Assembly: GCA_964417785.1 (NCBI GenBank)
Contig: CAYQJO010000059.1
Coordinates: 1 to 20,173 of the forward strand
Direction: 5' to 3'
Length of the DNA stretch: 20,173 bases
Source: DAOTUL01 sp034437435
Lineage (GTDB): Bacteria; Chloroflexota; Anaerolineae; Aggregatilineales; Phototrophicaceae
Shown: positions 1 through 7,579 of the stretch, one piece after another
Layout: each line of letters begins with the position of its first letter
How positions within the stretch are numbered: position 1 is the first letter of the stretch
Notes under the pieces: model-generated
What the model was told of the DNA's origin: nothing
The model's input: the letters and a program-made list of their open reading frames with translations, nothing else
Database searches by the model: none
Position numbers and translations under genes: made by a program

Positions 1-591
1 GCGGTCGATATAGCCAACCGCGCCCCGTTCCAGCAGGGTTTCACCGGTGCGGGTCGCCAGAATGATCGCCATGGCCCCCAAATCGGTCAGTAAGGCGTCA
101 ACGATGCTCTGGGCTGCGTTGACATCCAGGCCGGGAACAGTCCCCAGGTCCATGCTTGCGCCGTTACTGCTGGCAGGTGCGGGGGCAGTCATCGCCGCCA
201 ACATCGCATCGTGGCTTTCCATACCCGCCACCATGACTTTGAGGAAGGTATGGACTTCAAGCGGACGGCACATATAAACGAAGGGCGAATCCTGCGCTGT
301 CTCTTCGTCCATTTCGTCGGGGTCATCAACATCGCCCAGCACAACAACCGAGGTTTCTGGTGCAACCTGCTTGGCCCGCAAAGCGAACTCATAGCCTTTC
401 ATGTGGTCATCAAGCTCGACCGCAGAGATCACCAGACGCGCTTTGGGCAGTTCTTCCAGGGCATCGCCGCTGCCGGGTACATCGATCTGGATCACCGTAA
501 GGTCCAGCAGTTCAATTGCGGAACGCACGATCCGTGCTATTGCACCCGTTGGGTCCACAGTAATGATGCGCGGCAAACCGGACATAGACAT
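1..591 (-). CDS. Degenerate receiver-domain protein, possibly with a roadblock-like domain (partial, runs off left edge)
   Basis: The first 197 residues are visible; the protein continues beyond base 1. Residues 7-122 read like a response-regulator receiver fold: RIITVD at the first strand, GYEFALRAK, SVVVLGD, and a YMCRP motif where receivers usually have KP. The phospho-acceptor strand reads LVISAVEL, with Ser/Ala where Asp is expected, and Lys of KP is Arg, so phosphorylation looks unlikely. After an Ala/Pro/Ser linker (about 135-150), residues 155-197 (TDLGAMAIILAT, then GETLLERGAV) resemble the start of a roadblock/LC7-type domain. That second call is inference from a short stretch. Two in-frame ATGs (591 and 585) are possible; GGTGA at 593-597 on this strand is better spaced for the second. 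A good -10 lies upstream. Probably a cytoplasmic signalling adaptor. Confidence 0.6.
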   Translation of the reverse strand, partial: MSMSGLPRIITVDPTGAIARIVRSAIELLDLTVIQIDVPGSGDALEELPKARLVISAVELDDHMKGYEFALRAKQVAPETSVVVLGDVDDPDEMDEETAQDSPFVYMCRPLEVHTFLKVMVAGMESHDAMLAAMTAPAPASSNGASMDLGTVPGLDVNAAQSIVDALLTDLGAMAIILATRTGETLLERGAVGYIDR

Positions 592-622
592 TTCACCAAA
601 ATACTTGATACGTGTCAATGTC

Positions 623-652
623 ATTATACTGTAGAAACACGGTTGGTTTGAA
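623..652 (-). promoter_or_regulatory. Promoter for the receiver-domain gene, with overlapping palindrome
   Basis: On the minus strand a perfect TATAAT (623-628) is preceded by an 18-base spacer and TTCAAA (647-652), which matches four of six bases of a sigma-70 -35. It lies 32 bases before the start codon. A short inverted repeat, TGGTT-TG-AACCA (644-655), covers the -35 and could be an operator. The rest of 592-757 holds only a weak TATAAA (731-736) for the rightward lipoprotein gene. Confidence 0.5.
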
Positions 653-757
653 CCATACTTTCCTTAAGGTTTTGCCGTAGGTGAATCGTACCTCGCAACA
701 TCTTTTCTGTTACGCTAAAGTTATGCCGATTATAAAAAAGTCACAAAGAGCCATTCG

Positions 758-1945
758 ATGGTTAAACGATTATTGATCTCATTGTTCCTTCTGGCACTGG
801 CTGGCTGCAATTTGCCCGCCAGTCCGGATGATAACGAAGTCAGCCTGGGCGGCGTACCGGCGGTGCGTATTGCCGCACCCCTGGCGAATGCGACCTACAA
901 CGAAGGTGTGGAAGTCTACATCCAGGTCGCTGTTACCAACCCTGGCTCCGACGTCGTCCGTGTCGATGTCCAGGTGGATAACAACCTGCTGGCGTCGTTC
1001 GAGCCGGAGGAAGCCAGCGCCGACTTCTTCAACTTCACCGAGACCTGGACGACGGAGGGTGCGGGGTCGCACACGATTTCGGCCACTGCTTTTCAGGTCG
1101 ATACGGCGGCCAGCGCACCGGCCTCAGTGACAATCAATGTGGTAGCTTCGGCTCAGCCGACCGCAACGGTGACGGATGAGGTGTCACCGACGGCAACACC
1201 GACGGAGCGACCGGACACAGCGCCAACCGAACTACCCGCAGAAACGGTAAGCGTCGTGGAGACAGAAGAGGTCATCACTCCCGACGGGCCGACGGCACGT
1301 TTTGAAAACGGGATCAATGTGCGGCGCGGACCAGGGACCAATTTTGTGCCGCCCATCGGCCAGTTTACCGCCAACCAGACCACCGAGATTTTAGGCACCA
1401 ATCTGGACGGGTCCTGGCTGAAAGTCCGCTATGGAAGCGGGGAAGGCTGGGTTTATGCGCCGTTGGTGACGGTTGAGGGTGACATCAGCAGCCTGCCAGC
1501 AGAAACCGGACCGGCGACACCGGTCCCGGCGCAGCCGACGGCAGCACCACAACCGACGGCCACAACTGCGCCACAATCGCAGGTTAATCTGGTGGTTGAG
1601 GGCCATTTTGTCGATCCGCCGGTGCCGGATTGCGGTCAGAACTTCCGTGTTGGGATGACCATCCGCAACACCGGTACCACTGCCGCCGATACCGGTTTGT
1701 CAGTGATTCGGGATGTCCACAAGGCCAGTGGTCAGGCGCAGCAAACCACCGCCGGTGGTCTGGTGTCGGTCAACCTGGCACCCGGTGCCGGCCATTATGT
1801 CGAGGTGCAGTTCAACGTCAGCACCTACGTCAATGAGGTCCACCGGATCGAGTTTATCGCGGATGTGAACAATGAAATCGCGGAGACAAACGAGGCCGAC
1901 AACATCCAGGCGATTGAGTATACGCTGCCGGCCAACTGCGGCTAA
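758..1945 (+). CDS. Lipoprotein with Ig-like, SH3 and CARDB-like domains
   Basis: A 395-residue surface lipoprotein. The signal peptide ends in LALAGC with the lipidated Cys at 17. Residues 35-130 form an Ig-like beta domain (VRIAAPLANATY to ASVTINV). A Pro/Thr-rich linker covers about 131-175. Residues 178-240 are a bacterial SH3 domain with the hallmark NVRRGPGTNF and a GEGWVYAPLV end. A second Pro/Ala/Thr linker precedes residues 275-394, a CARDB-like domain (TIRNTGTTAADTG, then ETNEADN). Cys 292 and Cys 394 may form a disulfide. Such proteins are usually cell-wall or surface-binding modules without catalysis, and no active-site motif is seen here. AAAGAG, 7 bases before the ATG, is a modest ribosome site. 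The stop codon is interleaved with that of the convergent thioredoxin-like gene. Confidence is high for the architecture; the ligand is unknown. Confidence 0.85.
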   Translation: MVKRLLISLFLLALAGCNLPASPDDNEVSLGGVPAVRIAAPLANATYNEGVEVYIQVAVTNPGSDVVRVDVQVDNNLLASFEPEEASADFFNFTETWTTEGAGSHTISATAFQVDTAASAPASVTINVVASAQPTATVTDEVSPTATPTERPDTAPTELPAETVSVVETEEVITPDGPTARFENGINVRRGPGTNFVPPIGQFTANQTTEILGTNLDGSWLKVRYGSGEGWVYAPLVTVEGDISSLPAETGPATPVPAQPTAAPQPTATTAPQSQVNLVVEGHFVDPPVPDCGQNFRVGMTIRNTGTTAADTGLSVIRDVHKASGQAQQTTAGGLVSVNLAPGAGHYVEVQFNVSTYVNEVHRIEFIADVNNEIAETNEADNIQAIEYTLPANCG

Positions 1946-2433
1946 TTCAGTGCAGACAGTATGGTGTCCGCATCGGGTGTAATCTGTGTACGCAGCACCT
2001 CGGTACCGTTGGCATCGAACAGAATATAGGTGGGACTGTACTCAAACGCCATGCGTTCGCGGGTGAGGGTCCCCACCTCCGTGTGAATGTCGATAAAGAG
2101 CAGATCAAGGTCGGCAGGCAGATCGTCCTCTAACTGGCGGACCTGCGGCAGGGCCGCGATGCAGCCCAGGCAGAAATGCGAATACAGCATCATGAACGTC
2201 GGTTTGCCGTTGACCAGTGCCGTCTCAATTGTCGCAATGTTCTCGACTTCAGCGTTGCTTTCAGGGAAAGACAGGCTCAGGATGAGTGCAGCAACCACCA
2301 CAGCATAGACGGCCAGCATGCCAACCCGTGCAACCATCTGTCCCGGTCGCCGCAGCCGCCACATCATGCCAATCAGTACCAACCCACCCACCAGAGCCAG
2401 AACGATAGCCGAATACTGGTTGAAAAGCGCCAT
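1942..2433 (-). CDS. Membrane-anchored thioredoxin-like protein
   Basis: A 163-residue protein with two predicted membrane helices (about 8-25 and 35-55), then a thioredoxin-like domain facing outward. The redox motif is CLGC (88-91) in YSHFCLGCIAALPQV. SPTYILFDANG (133-143) fits the conserved cis-Pro strand-turn-strand of thioredoxins. The Trp that normally precedes the motif (WCxxC) is Phe (FCLGC), so its redox potential may differ from classical thioredoxins. Likely role: thiol-disulfide exchange outside the membrane, partner unknown. The start is an ATG with AGGG about 4 bases upstream, and only 5 bases separate it from the stop of the upstream peptidase gene, so the two are probably co-transcribed. 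An oxidase or resa/TlpA-type function cannot be distinguished from sequence alone. Confidence 0.8.
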   Translation of the reverse strand: MALFNQYSAIVLALVGGLVLIGMMWRLRRPGQMVARVGMLAVYAVVVAALILSLSFPESNAEVENIATIETALVNGKPTFMMLYSHFCLGCIAALPQVRQLEDDLPADLDLLFIDIHTEVGTLTRERMAFEYSPTYILFDANGTEVLRTQITPDADTILSALN

Positions 2434-2438
2434 CGACC

Positions 2439-3653
2439 CTATTCCTGATTGGCGATCAAGGTCCGTGCCAGATCGGTTGTCGGCGCATAAGCCAGCACGA
2501 TCTCGTCGCCAGTGATTATACAGGTCGCGTCCTGGTCCGATGACCAGCAGGTATCGCTGCGGCTGCTGTAGCGCAGGCCAGCAAATTCCTCATACAATTG
2601 GGCAAACTCGCTGGCATCGTCGGATGTATCCCAGGCCAGTCTCAGCACCCAGGCCCGTTGATCGTTCTCCGGGTTATAGTACAGGCGATAGTAATCTCCG
2701 CCCCAACCGGCAGCCGCCCGCTCCGCTGCTTTTGCGTCGAGCCGGGTCGCCATGAACTCACGCAGGTAAAACTCGCCCAGGGTGTCCTCTGTTAGCAGCG
2801 ACCAGTCACCGCCGAGGTCGCTTTCGTTTAATGTGACCGATACCGGCATATCCTCCGCCAGATAGCGCTCCGGATGCAGGATTTGCTCGGTCGAAACGGG
2901 CAGGTCTTCATAGGCAGTGTTGACAGCTTCCCATCCCCCCTGCCGGTGCAGCGTGGTCACGAAGTCCAGACCGCGCAGATAGGGCATGGTGAGTTCCTCT
3001 TCCATGATGGATGGCACACCGGGTGGCAGAGCCGTGTTGATTCCGGCGATGCTGCCCAACATCTGCACCATCAGTGCCGGTTCTTCCTGCACCACCTGCA
3101 ACATGTATTCTTGCATGACCAGAGTGGCGTCGCCTTCCACCAGTGCCAGCGCCGCCAATGCTGCATCCGCCGCTTCGATGGTCATAATCTTGTCGTCCAG
3201 GTTGAAATGCTGATCCTGAAGGGCATGGGTGAACTCGTGGGCATAGGTCATCCGCTCTAACGGCGGCAGTTGGTCGCCGAGTTCATTGCCGCTGAGCAGC
3301 AGGATGTTCATGTTCTTCGCATCGGTGTCGTAAAACCCGGCCACCTGATCCGTGATAAGATCGAGATAGACCGTGCGGAGGTCGAAGTCAACGGGAACGA
3401 AATCGAAAGCGCGATAGAACTGGGTGGCCCGGTGAACCACATCGTCGGTCAGTTCGGTTTCGTAGAGCGCCCGGATGGTCGTCTGGGCCTCGGCCAGCGT
3501 GGGGAATTTGCGGTCAACCGGTTCCATCAGCGTCAGACCGCGAATATCCATAACCCTTTGTTCAAGCTGGTCAATATGGTCGGTGAGGACAGTGTTCTGG
3601 GCAGCGGACACACCCACAACCCAAACCAATAGAATGAGCAGAAATCTTTTCAC
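2439..3653 (-). CDS. Exported HExxH zinc metallopeptidase-like protein
   Basis: A 404-residue protein with an N-terminal signal peptide (about 1-18, ending VSAAQ; no lipobox Cys). The sequence shows YAHEFTHALQDQHFNL, with HEFTH at 139-143, and about 30 residues on ALVEGDATLVM with Glu 173. HExxH plus a downstream Glu is the ligand set of gluzincin metallopeptidases, so Zn-dependent proteolysis outside the membrane is a reasonable inference. The family name is not clear to me. The C-terminal 150 residues (YLREF, RLYYNPENDQRAWVLRLAWD) look like a separate alpha/beta region, with Cys at 374 and 380 (SDTCWSSDQDATCII) well placed for a disulfide. The start is GTG with AGGA 7 bases upstream. It is the first gene of a unit with the thioredoxin-like gene 5 bases downstream, which could service that disulfide. 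Confidence 0.75.
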   Translation of the reverse strand: MKRFLLILLVWVVGVSAAQNTVLTDHIDQLEQRVMDIRGLTLMEPVDRKFPTLAEAQTTIRALYETELTDDVVHRATQFYRAFDFVPVDFDLRTVYLDLITDQVAGFYDTDAKNMNILLLSGNELGDQLPPLERMTYAHEFTHALQDQHFNLDDKIMTIEAADAALAALALVEGDATLVMQEYMLQVVQEEPALMVQMLGSIAGINTALPPGVPSIMEEELTMPYLRGLDFVTTLHRQGGWEAVNTAYEDLPVSTEQILHPERYLAEDMPVSVTLNESDLGGDWSLLTEDTLGEFYLREFMATRLDAKAAERAAAGWGGDYYRLYYNPENDQRAWVLRLAWDTSDDASEFAQLYEEFAGLRYSSRSDTCWSSDQDATCIITGDEIVLAYAPTTDLARTLIANQE

Positions 3654-3726
3654 AGCATTTTCCTGTATTGGATCAGATTTTCAGTTTGCCGACAACCGCA
3701 TCAGAACGGGCTTAGATTTAAATGAG

Positions 3727-4122
3727 CTAATGTTTAATGACCTCGTGCGATTCTGCGATCAAGGCACGACCCAGCCATTGTAGAGCAGCATCACGAGATA
3801 AAAACACCTCGCTGGTCAGCCAGGGGTAGGATAGCACGGTCCGGCGGGTGAAGACGTTTAAAATGCGGTACAACATATCATCGGCAACGACAATCGCTAT
3901 GTAGGTGCGCTGGCCTCTGGGGATATGCGCGATATTCTCATAGGTCTGCTGGCGGATATGCGGGTCCAGGCACGCGCTCAGGTCGTTGAGCAGGAAGATG
4001 GGTTGACCCTGGGGCCAGTTATCAACCACTTGCTGAAAATGCACGGTCCAGAGAGCGACATCAACGTGGGGGCGCAGGACCGCAACCCGGTTATCGTAGT
4101 ACCAATCAATGGGGATATTCAT
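3727..4122 (-). CDS. Hypothetical 131-residue cytoplasmic protein
   Basis: I do not recognise this family with confidence. From the ATG at 4122 the protein has 131 residues, no signal peptide and no membrane helix. It alternates strands and helices: WYYDNRVAVLRP, then PIFLLNDLSA, then TYIAIVVAD, ending EVFLSRDAALQWLGRAL. That pattern is reminiscent of small STAS/SpoIIAA-like folds, and the closing phrase (F-x-S-R-D-x-A-x-x-W-L) is common in such proteins, but this is a guess at fold level only. A TTG at 4131 is an alternative start adding three residues; neither has a convincing Shine-Dalgarno. It has its own strong promoter and is divergent from transketolase. The peptidase gene starts 73 bases beyond its stop. 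Confidence 0.6.
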   Translation of the reverse strand: MNIPIDWYYDNRVAVLRPHVDVALWTVHFQQVVDNWPQGQPIFLLNDLSACLDPHIRQQTYENIAHIPRGQRTYIAIVVADDMLYRILNVFTRRTVLSYPWLTSEVFLSRDAALQWLGRALIAESHEVIKH

Positions 4123-4170
4123 CACGCACAATCCATTAATTTACGGCAATGAATTCATGGTTCGTGCATG

Positions 4171-4200
4171 ATTATACCATTGTTTTGTCTGTTGTGTCGA
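4171..4200 (-). promoter_or_regulatory. Leftward promoter for the 131-residue hypothetical gene
   Basis: On the minus strand TCGACA (4195-4200, five of six against TTGACA) is followed by an 18-base spacer and a perfect TATAAT (4171-4176). A TG one base before the -10 makes it an extended -10. Predicted transcription starts near 4164, giving a leader of about 40 bases. The -35 lies within the rightward tkt promoter region, so the two promoters are back to back and interleaved. Confidence 0.6.
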
Positions 4201-4218
4201 TACAATGGCTGATATAAT
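4189..4218 (+). promoter_or_regulatory. Rightward promoter for transketolase
   Basis: A perfect TATAAT at 4213-4218 is preceded by TGA, forming an extended -10 (TGn). The -35 is poor: CTGTTG at 4189-4194 with an 18-base spacer, or TTGTGT at 4192 with 15. Extended -10 promoters tolerate that. The predicted start near 4225 gives a leader of about 29 bases with GGAG (4243-4246), 7 bases before the GTG start. Confidence 0.55.
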
Positions 4219-4253
4219 CCAGTTGTTTAATCAACCAATAATGGAGACAATTT

Positions 4254-6239
4254 GTGTCCGAGGAAATTCAAGAACAGGCGATCAACACCATTCGCACACT
4301 GGCAATGGATGCTGTCCAGAAAGCGAACAGTGGTCATCCCGGCTTACCGATGGGAACCGCCCCGATGGCTTATGTCCTCTGGACGCGCCATCTTCGTCAC
4401 CATCCACAGAATCCGCATTGGGCCGACCGCGACCGTTTTGTTCTGAGTGCGGGGCATGGTTCCATGCTGATTTACGCCCTGCTGCATCTGACGGGCTATG
4501 ATCTGCCGCTGGAGGAGTTGAAGAACTTCCGCCAGTGGGAGAGCATGACACCCGGACATCCGGAACACGGTGATACCCCCGGAGTGGAGACAACCACCGG
4601 GCCGCTTGGTCAGGGTGCAGCCAATGCCGTCGGCATGGCTCTGGCGGAGGCGTATCTGTCAGGATATTTCAACCGTGACGGACATAACGTTGTGGATCAT
4701 CACACGTATGCGCTGGTCAGCGATGGTGACCTGATGGAAGGTGTATGCATGGAAGCGTCGGCATTGGCCGGACACTGGGGATTGGGCAAGCTGATCTTCC
4801 TCTATGACTCCAATGACATCACTCTCGACGGTGAGGCCAACATGACCTTTTCCGAGGACATCGCTCGTCGCTATGAAGCCTGGGACTGGCATGTCCAGCA
4901 GGTAGACGACGGTAACGATCTCGACGCCATTGACGCCGCAATTAAACAGGCCAAGGCGGTCACGGATAAGCCGTCGATCATCATTGTCAAGACGATCATC
5001 GGCTATGGCAGCCCGAACAAAGCCGGGACCAGCAAGGCGCACGGGTCGCCGTTGGGTGAGGATGAAGTCGCCCTGGCAAAAGAGGCGCTCGGTTGGCCCA
5101 AAGACCAATTCTTCTACATACCCGGCGAGGTGCAGGGGCATTTCCGCGAGGCCATCGACAGGGGAGCCGCTTACGAATCCGAGTGGCAGGGACGCTTCGA
5201 CGCCTGGAAGTTGGCTTATCCTGATTCAGCGGCAGAGTGGAACGAGGGCCTGCCCGATGGTTGGGACGCCGATCTGCCGGTGTTCGACAATGAGAAACAG
5301 GTTGCGACTCGCAACGCATCCGGAATGGCATTGAACGCCATCGCAAAGCACATTCCCCTGATGATCGGCGGTGACGCAGACCTGGCGGGCAGCACCAAGA
5401 CCCTGATTGATGGCGAACCGTTTACCGGCAAGAACCGTCCGGCGGCACGTAACCTGCGCTTCGGCGTGCGCGAACACGGTATGGGCGCGATTGTCAACGG
5501 ATTGGCGCTGCACGGCGGGATCATCCGCCCGTACAGCGCGACCTTCCTGACTTTCAGCGACTACATGCGTCCGGCAATCCGGCTCGGTTCGCTGATGAAC
5601 ATTCCGACAGCCTATGTCTTCACCCACGACAGCATCGGCCTGGGTGAGGATGGTCCCACACACCAGCCAGTCGAACAGGTGATGAGTCTGCGGCTGATCC
5701 CCAACCTGTACGTTTTCCGTCCAGCGGACGCCAACGAGACCGTCGCTGCATGGCGCATCGCCATGATGCTCGATGGTCCAGCCACATTGATCTTCACGCG
5801 CCAGAATTTGCCGGTTCTGGAAAACTATGAGCAGGTTCATACCGGGGTAGCGCATGGCGGCTACACGCTGGCCGACTGCGAAGGTACGCCCCAGGTGATT
5901 CTCATCGCCACCGGCAGCGAAGTCCATATCGCGCATGAAGCCTACAAGACGCTCATCAATGACGGTGTGAAGGTCCGGTTGGTCTCCTTGCCCTGCTGGG
6001 AACTGTTCGAGGAGCAGGACGAAACCTACAGAGAAAGCGTCCTACCGGCGGCGGTCACAGCGCGTGTGAGCATCGAGGCTGGTGTGACGACCGGGTGGCA
6101 GCAGTATGTCGGTACCACCGGAATCGCTATCGGCGTGGATCGCTTTGGGGCCAGCGCCCCGTATCAGCGCATCTACGAGGAATTTGGTCTGACCCCGGCG
6201 GCGGTAGTCGAGGCAGCCCGAAAACTCATTGCGGGGTAA
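4254..6239 (+). CDS. tkt: Transketolase
   Basis: A full-length 661-residue thiamine-diphosphate enzyme. It moves two-carbon ketol units between sugar phosphates in the non-oxidative pentose phosphate pathway, in the cytoplasm. Visible landmarks: GHPGLPMGTAP (27-37, with the His of the active site), LSAGHGSMLIYALLHL (64-79), the GHPE motif (101-104), the thiamine-diphosphate/Mg motif SDGDLMEG (156-163) followed by the Asn at 187, FGVREHGMGA with the catalytic Glu 407, and GLGEDGPTHQPVEQ (462-475) with the substrate His 470. The pyrimidine and C-terminal domains are both present, so nothing is missing. The start is GTG, chosen because MSEEIQEQA begins at the usual position and GGAG sits 7 bases upstream. 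It appears to be monocistronic. rpiB of the same pathway lies less than 1 kb downstream. Confidence 0.97.
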   Translation: MSEEIQEQAINTIRTLAMDAVQKANSGHPGLPMGTAPMAYVLWTRHLRHHPQNPHWADRDRFVLSAGHGSMLIYALLHLTGYDLPLEELKNFRQWESMTPGHPEHGDTPGVETTTGPLGQGAANAVGMALAEAYLSGYFNRDGHNVVDHHTYALVSDGDLMEGVCMEASALAGHWGLGKLIFLYDSNDITLDGEANMTFSEDIARRYEAWDWHVQQVDDGNDLDAIDAAIKQAKAVTDKPSIIIVKTIIGYGSPNKAGTSKAHGSPLGEDEVALAKEALGWPKDQFFYIPGEVQGHFREAIDRGAAYESEWQGRFDAWKLAYPDSAAEWNEGLPDGWDADLPVFDNEKQVATRNASGMALNAIAKHIPLMIGGDADLAGSTKTLIDGEPFTGKNRPAARNLRFGVREHGMGAIVNGLALHGGIIRPYSATFLTFSDYMRPAIRLGSLMNIPTAYVFTHDSIGLGEDGPTHQPVEQVMSLRLIPNLYVFRPADANETVAAWRIAMMLDGPATLIFTRQNLPVLENYEQVHTGVAHGGYTLADCEGTPQVILIATGSEVHIAHEAYKTLINDGVKVRLVSLPCWELFEEQDETYRESVLPAAVTARVSIEAGVTTGWQQYVGTTGIAIGVDRFGASAPYQRIYEEFGLTPAAVVEAARKLIAG

Positions 6240-6254
6240 ATCTAAGGTTAGTAG

Positions 6255-6275
6255 GGGCGCAGTGACGCTGCGCCC
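6255..6275. repeat. GC-rich hairpin, REP-like
   Basis: GGGCGCAG (6255-6262) and CTGCGCCC (6268-6275) form a perfect 8-bp stem with a TGACG loop, 16 bases after the transketolase stop. No T-run follows, so it is not a classical intrinsic terminator. It may still stall polymerase or protect the 3' end. The surrounding phrase beginning GTAGGGGCG resembles dispersed palindromic repeats that are common between genes in Chloroflexota; that comparison is from memory and untested here. Confidence 0.5.
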
Positions 6276-6315
6276 TGAACACGCGATGAGCGTTCCCCAA
6301 TGTAAGGCCGCCATG

Positions 6316-6324
6316 TGGTAAAAT
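6316..6324 (+). promoter_or_regulatory. Extended -10 promoter for the xth-rpiB operon
   Basis: TGG-TAAAAT (6316-6324) fits an extended -10 with one mismatch to TATAAT. No clear -35 precedes it. The predicted start near 6331 gives a leader of about 25 bases containing GAGAAG (6342-6347), 8 bases before the ATG at 6356. Confidence 0.4.
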
Positions 6325-6355
6325 TGGCCCAACGAAAAAACGAGAAGTGGTTGCG

Positions 6356-7123
6356 ATGAAGCTCTATTCCTGGAATGTCAACGGCATTCGTGCCGCGCAA
6401 AAAAAGGGGTTTCTCGACTGGCTGAACACCACCCAGCCCGATATTCTGGGTGTGCAGGAGACCAAAGCCCATCCCGATCAGCTTGACGATGATCTTAAAC
6501 AGCCGGATGGCTACTATGTTTACTGGGCGTCGAGTACGGTCAAGAAGGGCTACAGCGGTGTTGGTCTTTACAGCAAAATTGAACCGAACGCGGTCCATCT
6601 GGGGTTGGGCATCGAAGAATACGATCAAGAAGGGCGGACCATCATCGCGGAATACGATGATTTCACCTTCATCACAGCCTACTTCCCCAATGGCAGCCGC
6701 GATCACAGCCGGGTTCCCTTCAAGATGGCGTATAAAGAAGCCTTTCTTGAGCTATGCAACCAGCGTGTGGCCGCCGGTCGCCCGGTCATCTTCTGCGGTG
6801 ATGTGAACACAGCCCACAACGAGATTGATCTGGCACGCCCCAAACAGAACACCAAGACAACTGGGTTCCTGCCGTTGGAGCGGGCCTGGATCGACAAAGC
6901 GGTTGCATCTGGCTACATCGACATTTTCCGCGACCTGAATCCGGATAGAGCCGAGATGTATAGCTGGTGGTCGAACCGCAGTGGTGCGCGTGAAAAGAAC
7001 ATCGGCTGGCGCATCGACTACTTCTTCATCACACCCGACCTGCGCGACCGTGTTGTGACCGCCGACATTCTCACCGATGTCATGGGGTCCGATCATTGCC
7101 CGATTAGCCTGGAACTCAAATAA
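6356..7123 (+). CDS. xth: Exodeoxyribonuclease III / AP endonuclease
   Basis: A 255-residue enzyme of the ExoIII branch of the endonuclease-exonuclease-phosphatase superfamily. It cuts DNA 5' to abasic sites in base excision repair and usually also trims 3' blocks. All diagnostic motifs are present from the ATG at 6356: SWNVNGIRA with metal/phosphate-binding Asn 7, GVQETKA with metal ligand Glu 35, Tyr 109 in ITAYFPNG, FCGDVNTAHNEIDL with Asp 149 and Asn 151, WRIDYFFIT, and GSDHCPI with the Asp 246-His 247 pair. The length is typical. A GTG at 6347 would add three residues, but the Shine-Dalgarno-like GAGAAG favours the ATG. The stop codon is followed at once by the rpiB start, with no gap, so this is the first gene of a tightly packed operon. 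Confidence 0.95.
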   Translation: MKLYSWNVNGIRAAQKKGFLDWLNTTQPDILGVQETKAHPDQLDDDLKQPDGYYVYWASSTVKKGYSGVGLYSKIEPNAVHLGLGIEEYDQEGRTIIAEYDDFTFITAYFPNGSRDHSRVPFKMAYKEAFLELCNQRVAAGRPVIFCGDVNTAHNEIDLARPKQNTKTTGFLPLERAWIDKAVASGYIDIFRDLNPDRAEMYSWWSNRSGAREKNIGWRIDYFFITPDLRDRVVTADILTDVMGSDHCPISLELK

Positions 7124-7579
7124 ATGAAAGTTGCCATTGCATCTGACCATGCCGGTTTCCCGCTCAAGAAGCATCTGGCGGACTATCTACAGCAGCACGG
7201 CCACGACGTGGTTGATCTGGGCGTCGATACCGCCGATGTGCCGTCGGATTATCCCGATGCGTCCGCCGCTATCGCGGAGGCCGTACTGGATGGGCGTGTA
7301 GAGCGCGGAATCCTGGCCTGCGGAAGCGGTGTGGGGGCCAGCATCGCCGCCAACAAATTCCCCGGCATCTACGCCAGTGTGTGTCATGACGCCTACAGCG
7401 CCCACCAGGGCGTCGAACATGACCGCATGAACATTTTGTGTGTGGGAGCGCGGATTATCGGTACGGCCCTGGCGGAAGAACTGGTCGATGCATTTCTACG
7501 GGCCGAGGTCAGCGATTCGGAGCGCCATGCTCGCCGCTTCGGCAAGGTCCAGGCGATAGAACACCGGTATCAAAAGTAA
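7124..7579 (+). CDS. rpiB: Ribose-5-phosphate isomerase B
   Basis: A 151-residue RpiB/LacAB-family isomerase that interconverts ribose 5-phosphate and ribulose 5-phosphate, supplying substrates to the transketolase encoded upstream. Visible features: KVAIASDHAGFPLK at the N-terminus (Asp 8, His 9), the catalytic loop ACGSGVGASIAANK with Cys 66, then VCHDAYSAH and EHDRMNILCVGAR with His 99. The family often has CGTG; here Ser 68 replaces Thr, a conservative change that should keep the hydroxyl. The C-terminal RHARRFGKVQAIE supplies the phosphate-binding Arg residues. The start abuts the xth stop, and the stop overlaps the next start by one base (TAATG), so translation is probably coupled along the operon. 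Confidence 0.95.
   Translation: MKVAIASDHAGFPLKKHLADYLQQHGHDVVDLGVDTADVPSDYPDASAAIAEAVLDGRVERGILACGSGVGASIAANKFPGIYASVCHDAYSAHQGVEHDRMNILCVGARIIGTALAEELVDAFLRAEVSDSERHARRFGKVQAIEHRYQK

Noticed and set aside
5226..5936. Long antisense ORF (236 codons) within transketolase
   Set aside because: It is a codon-bias shadow of tkt: no ribosome site, and no recognisable protein features.
6255..6275. Intrinsic terminator for tkt
   Set aside because: The stem is good, but the next bases (TGAACACGCG) contain no T-run, so it is listed as a repeat.
6042..6332. Small antisense ORF after transketolase
   Set aside because: It spans the tkt 3' end and the hairpin, has no ribosome site, and its end is explained by the palindromic repeat.
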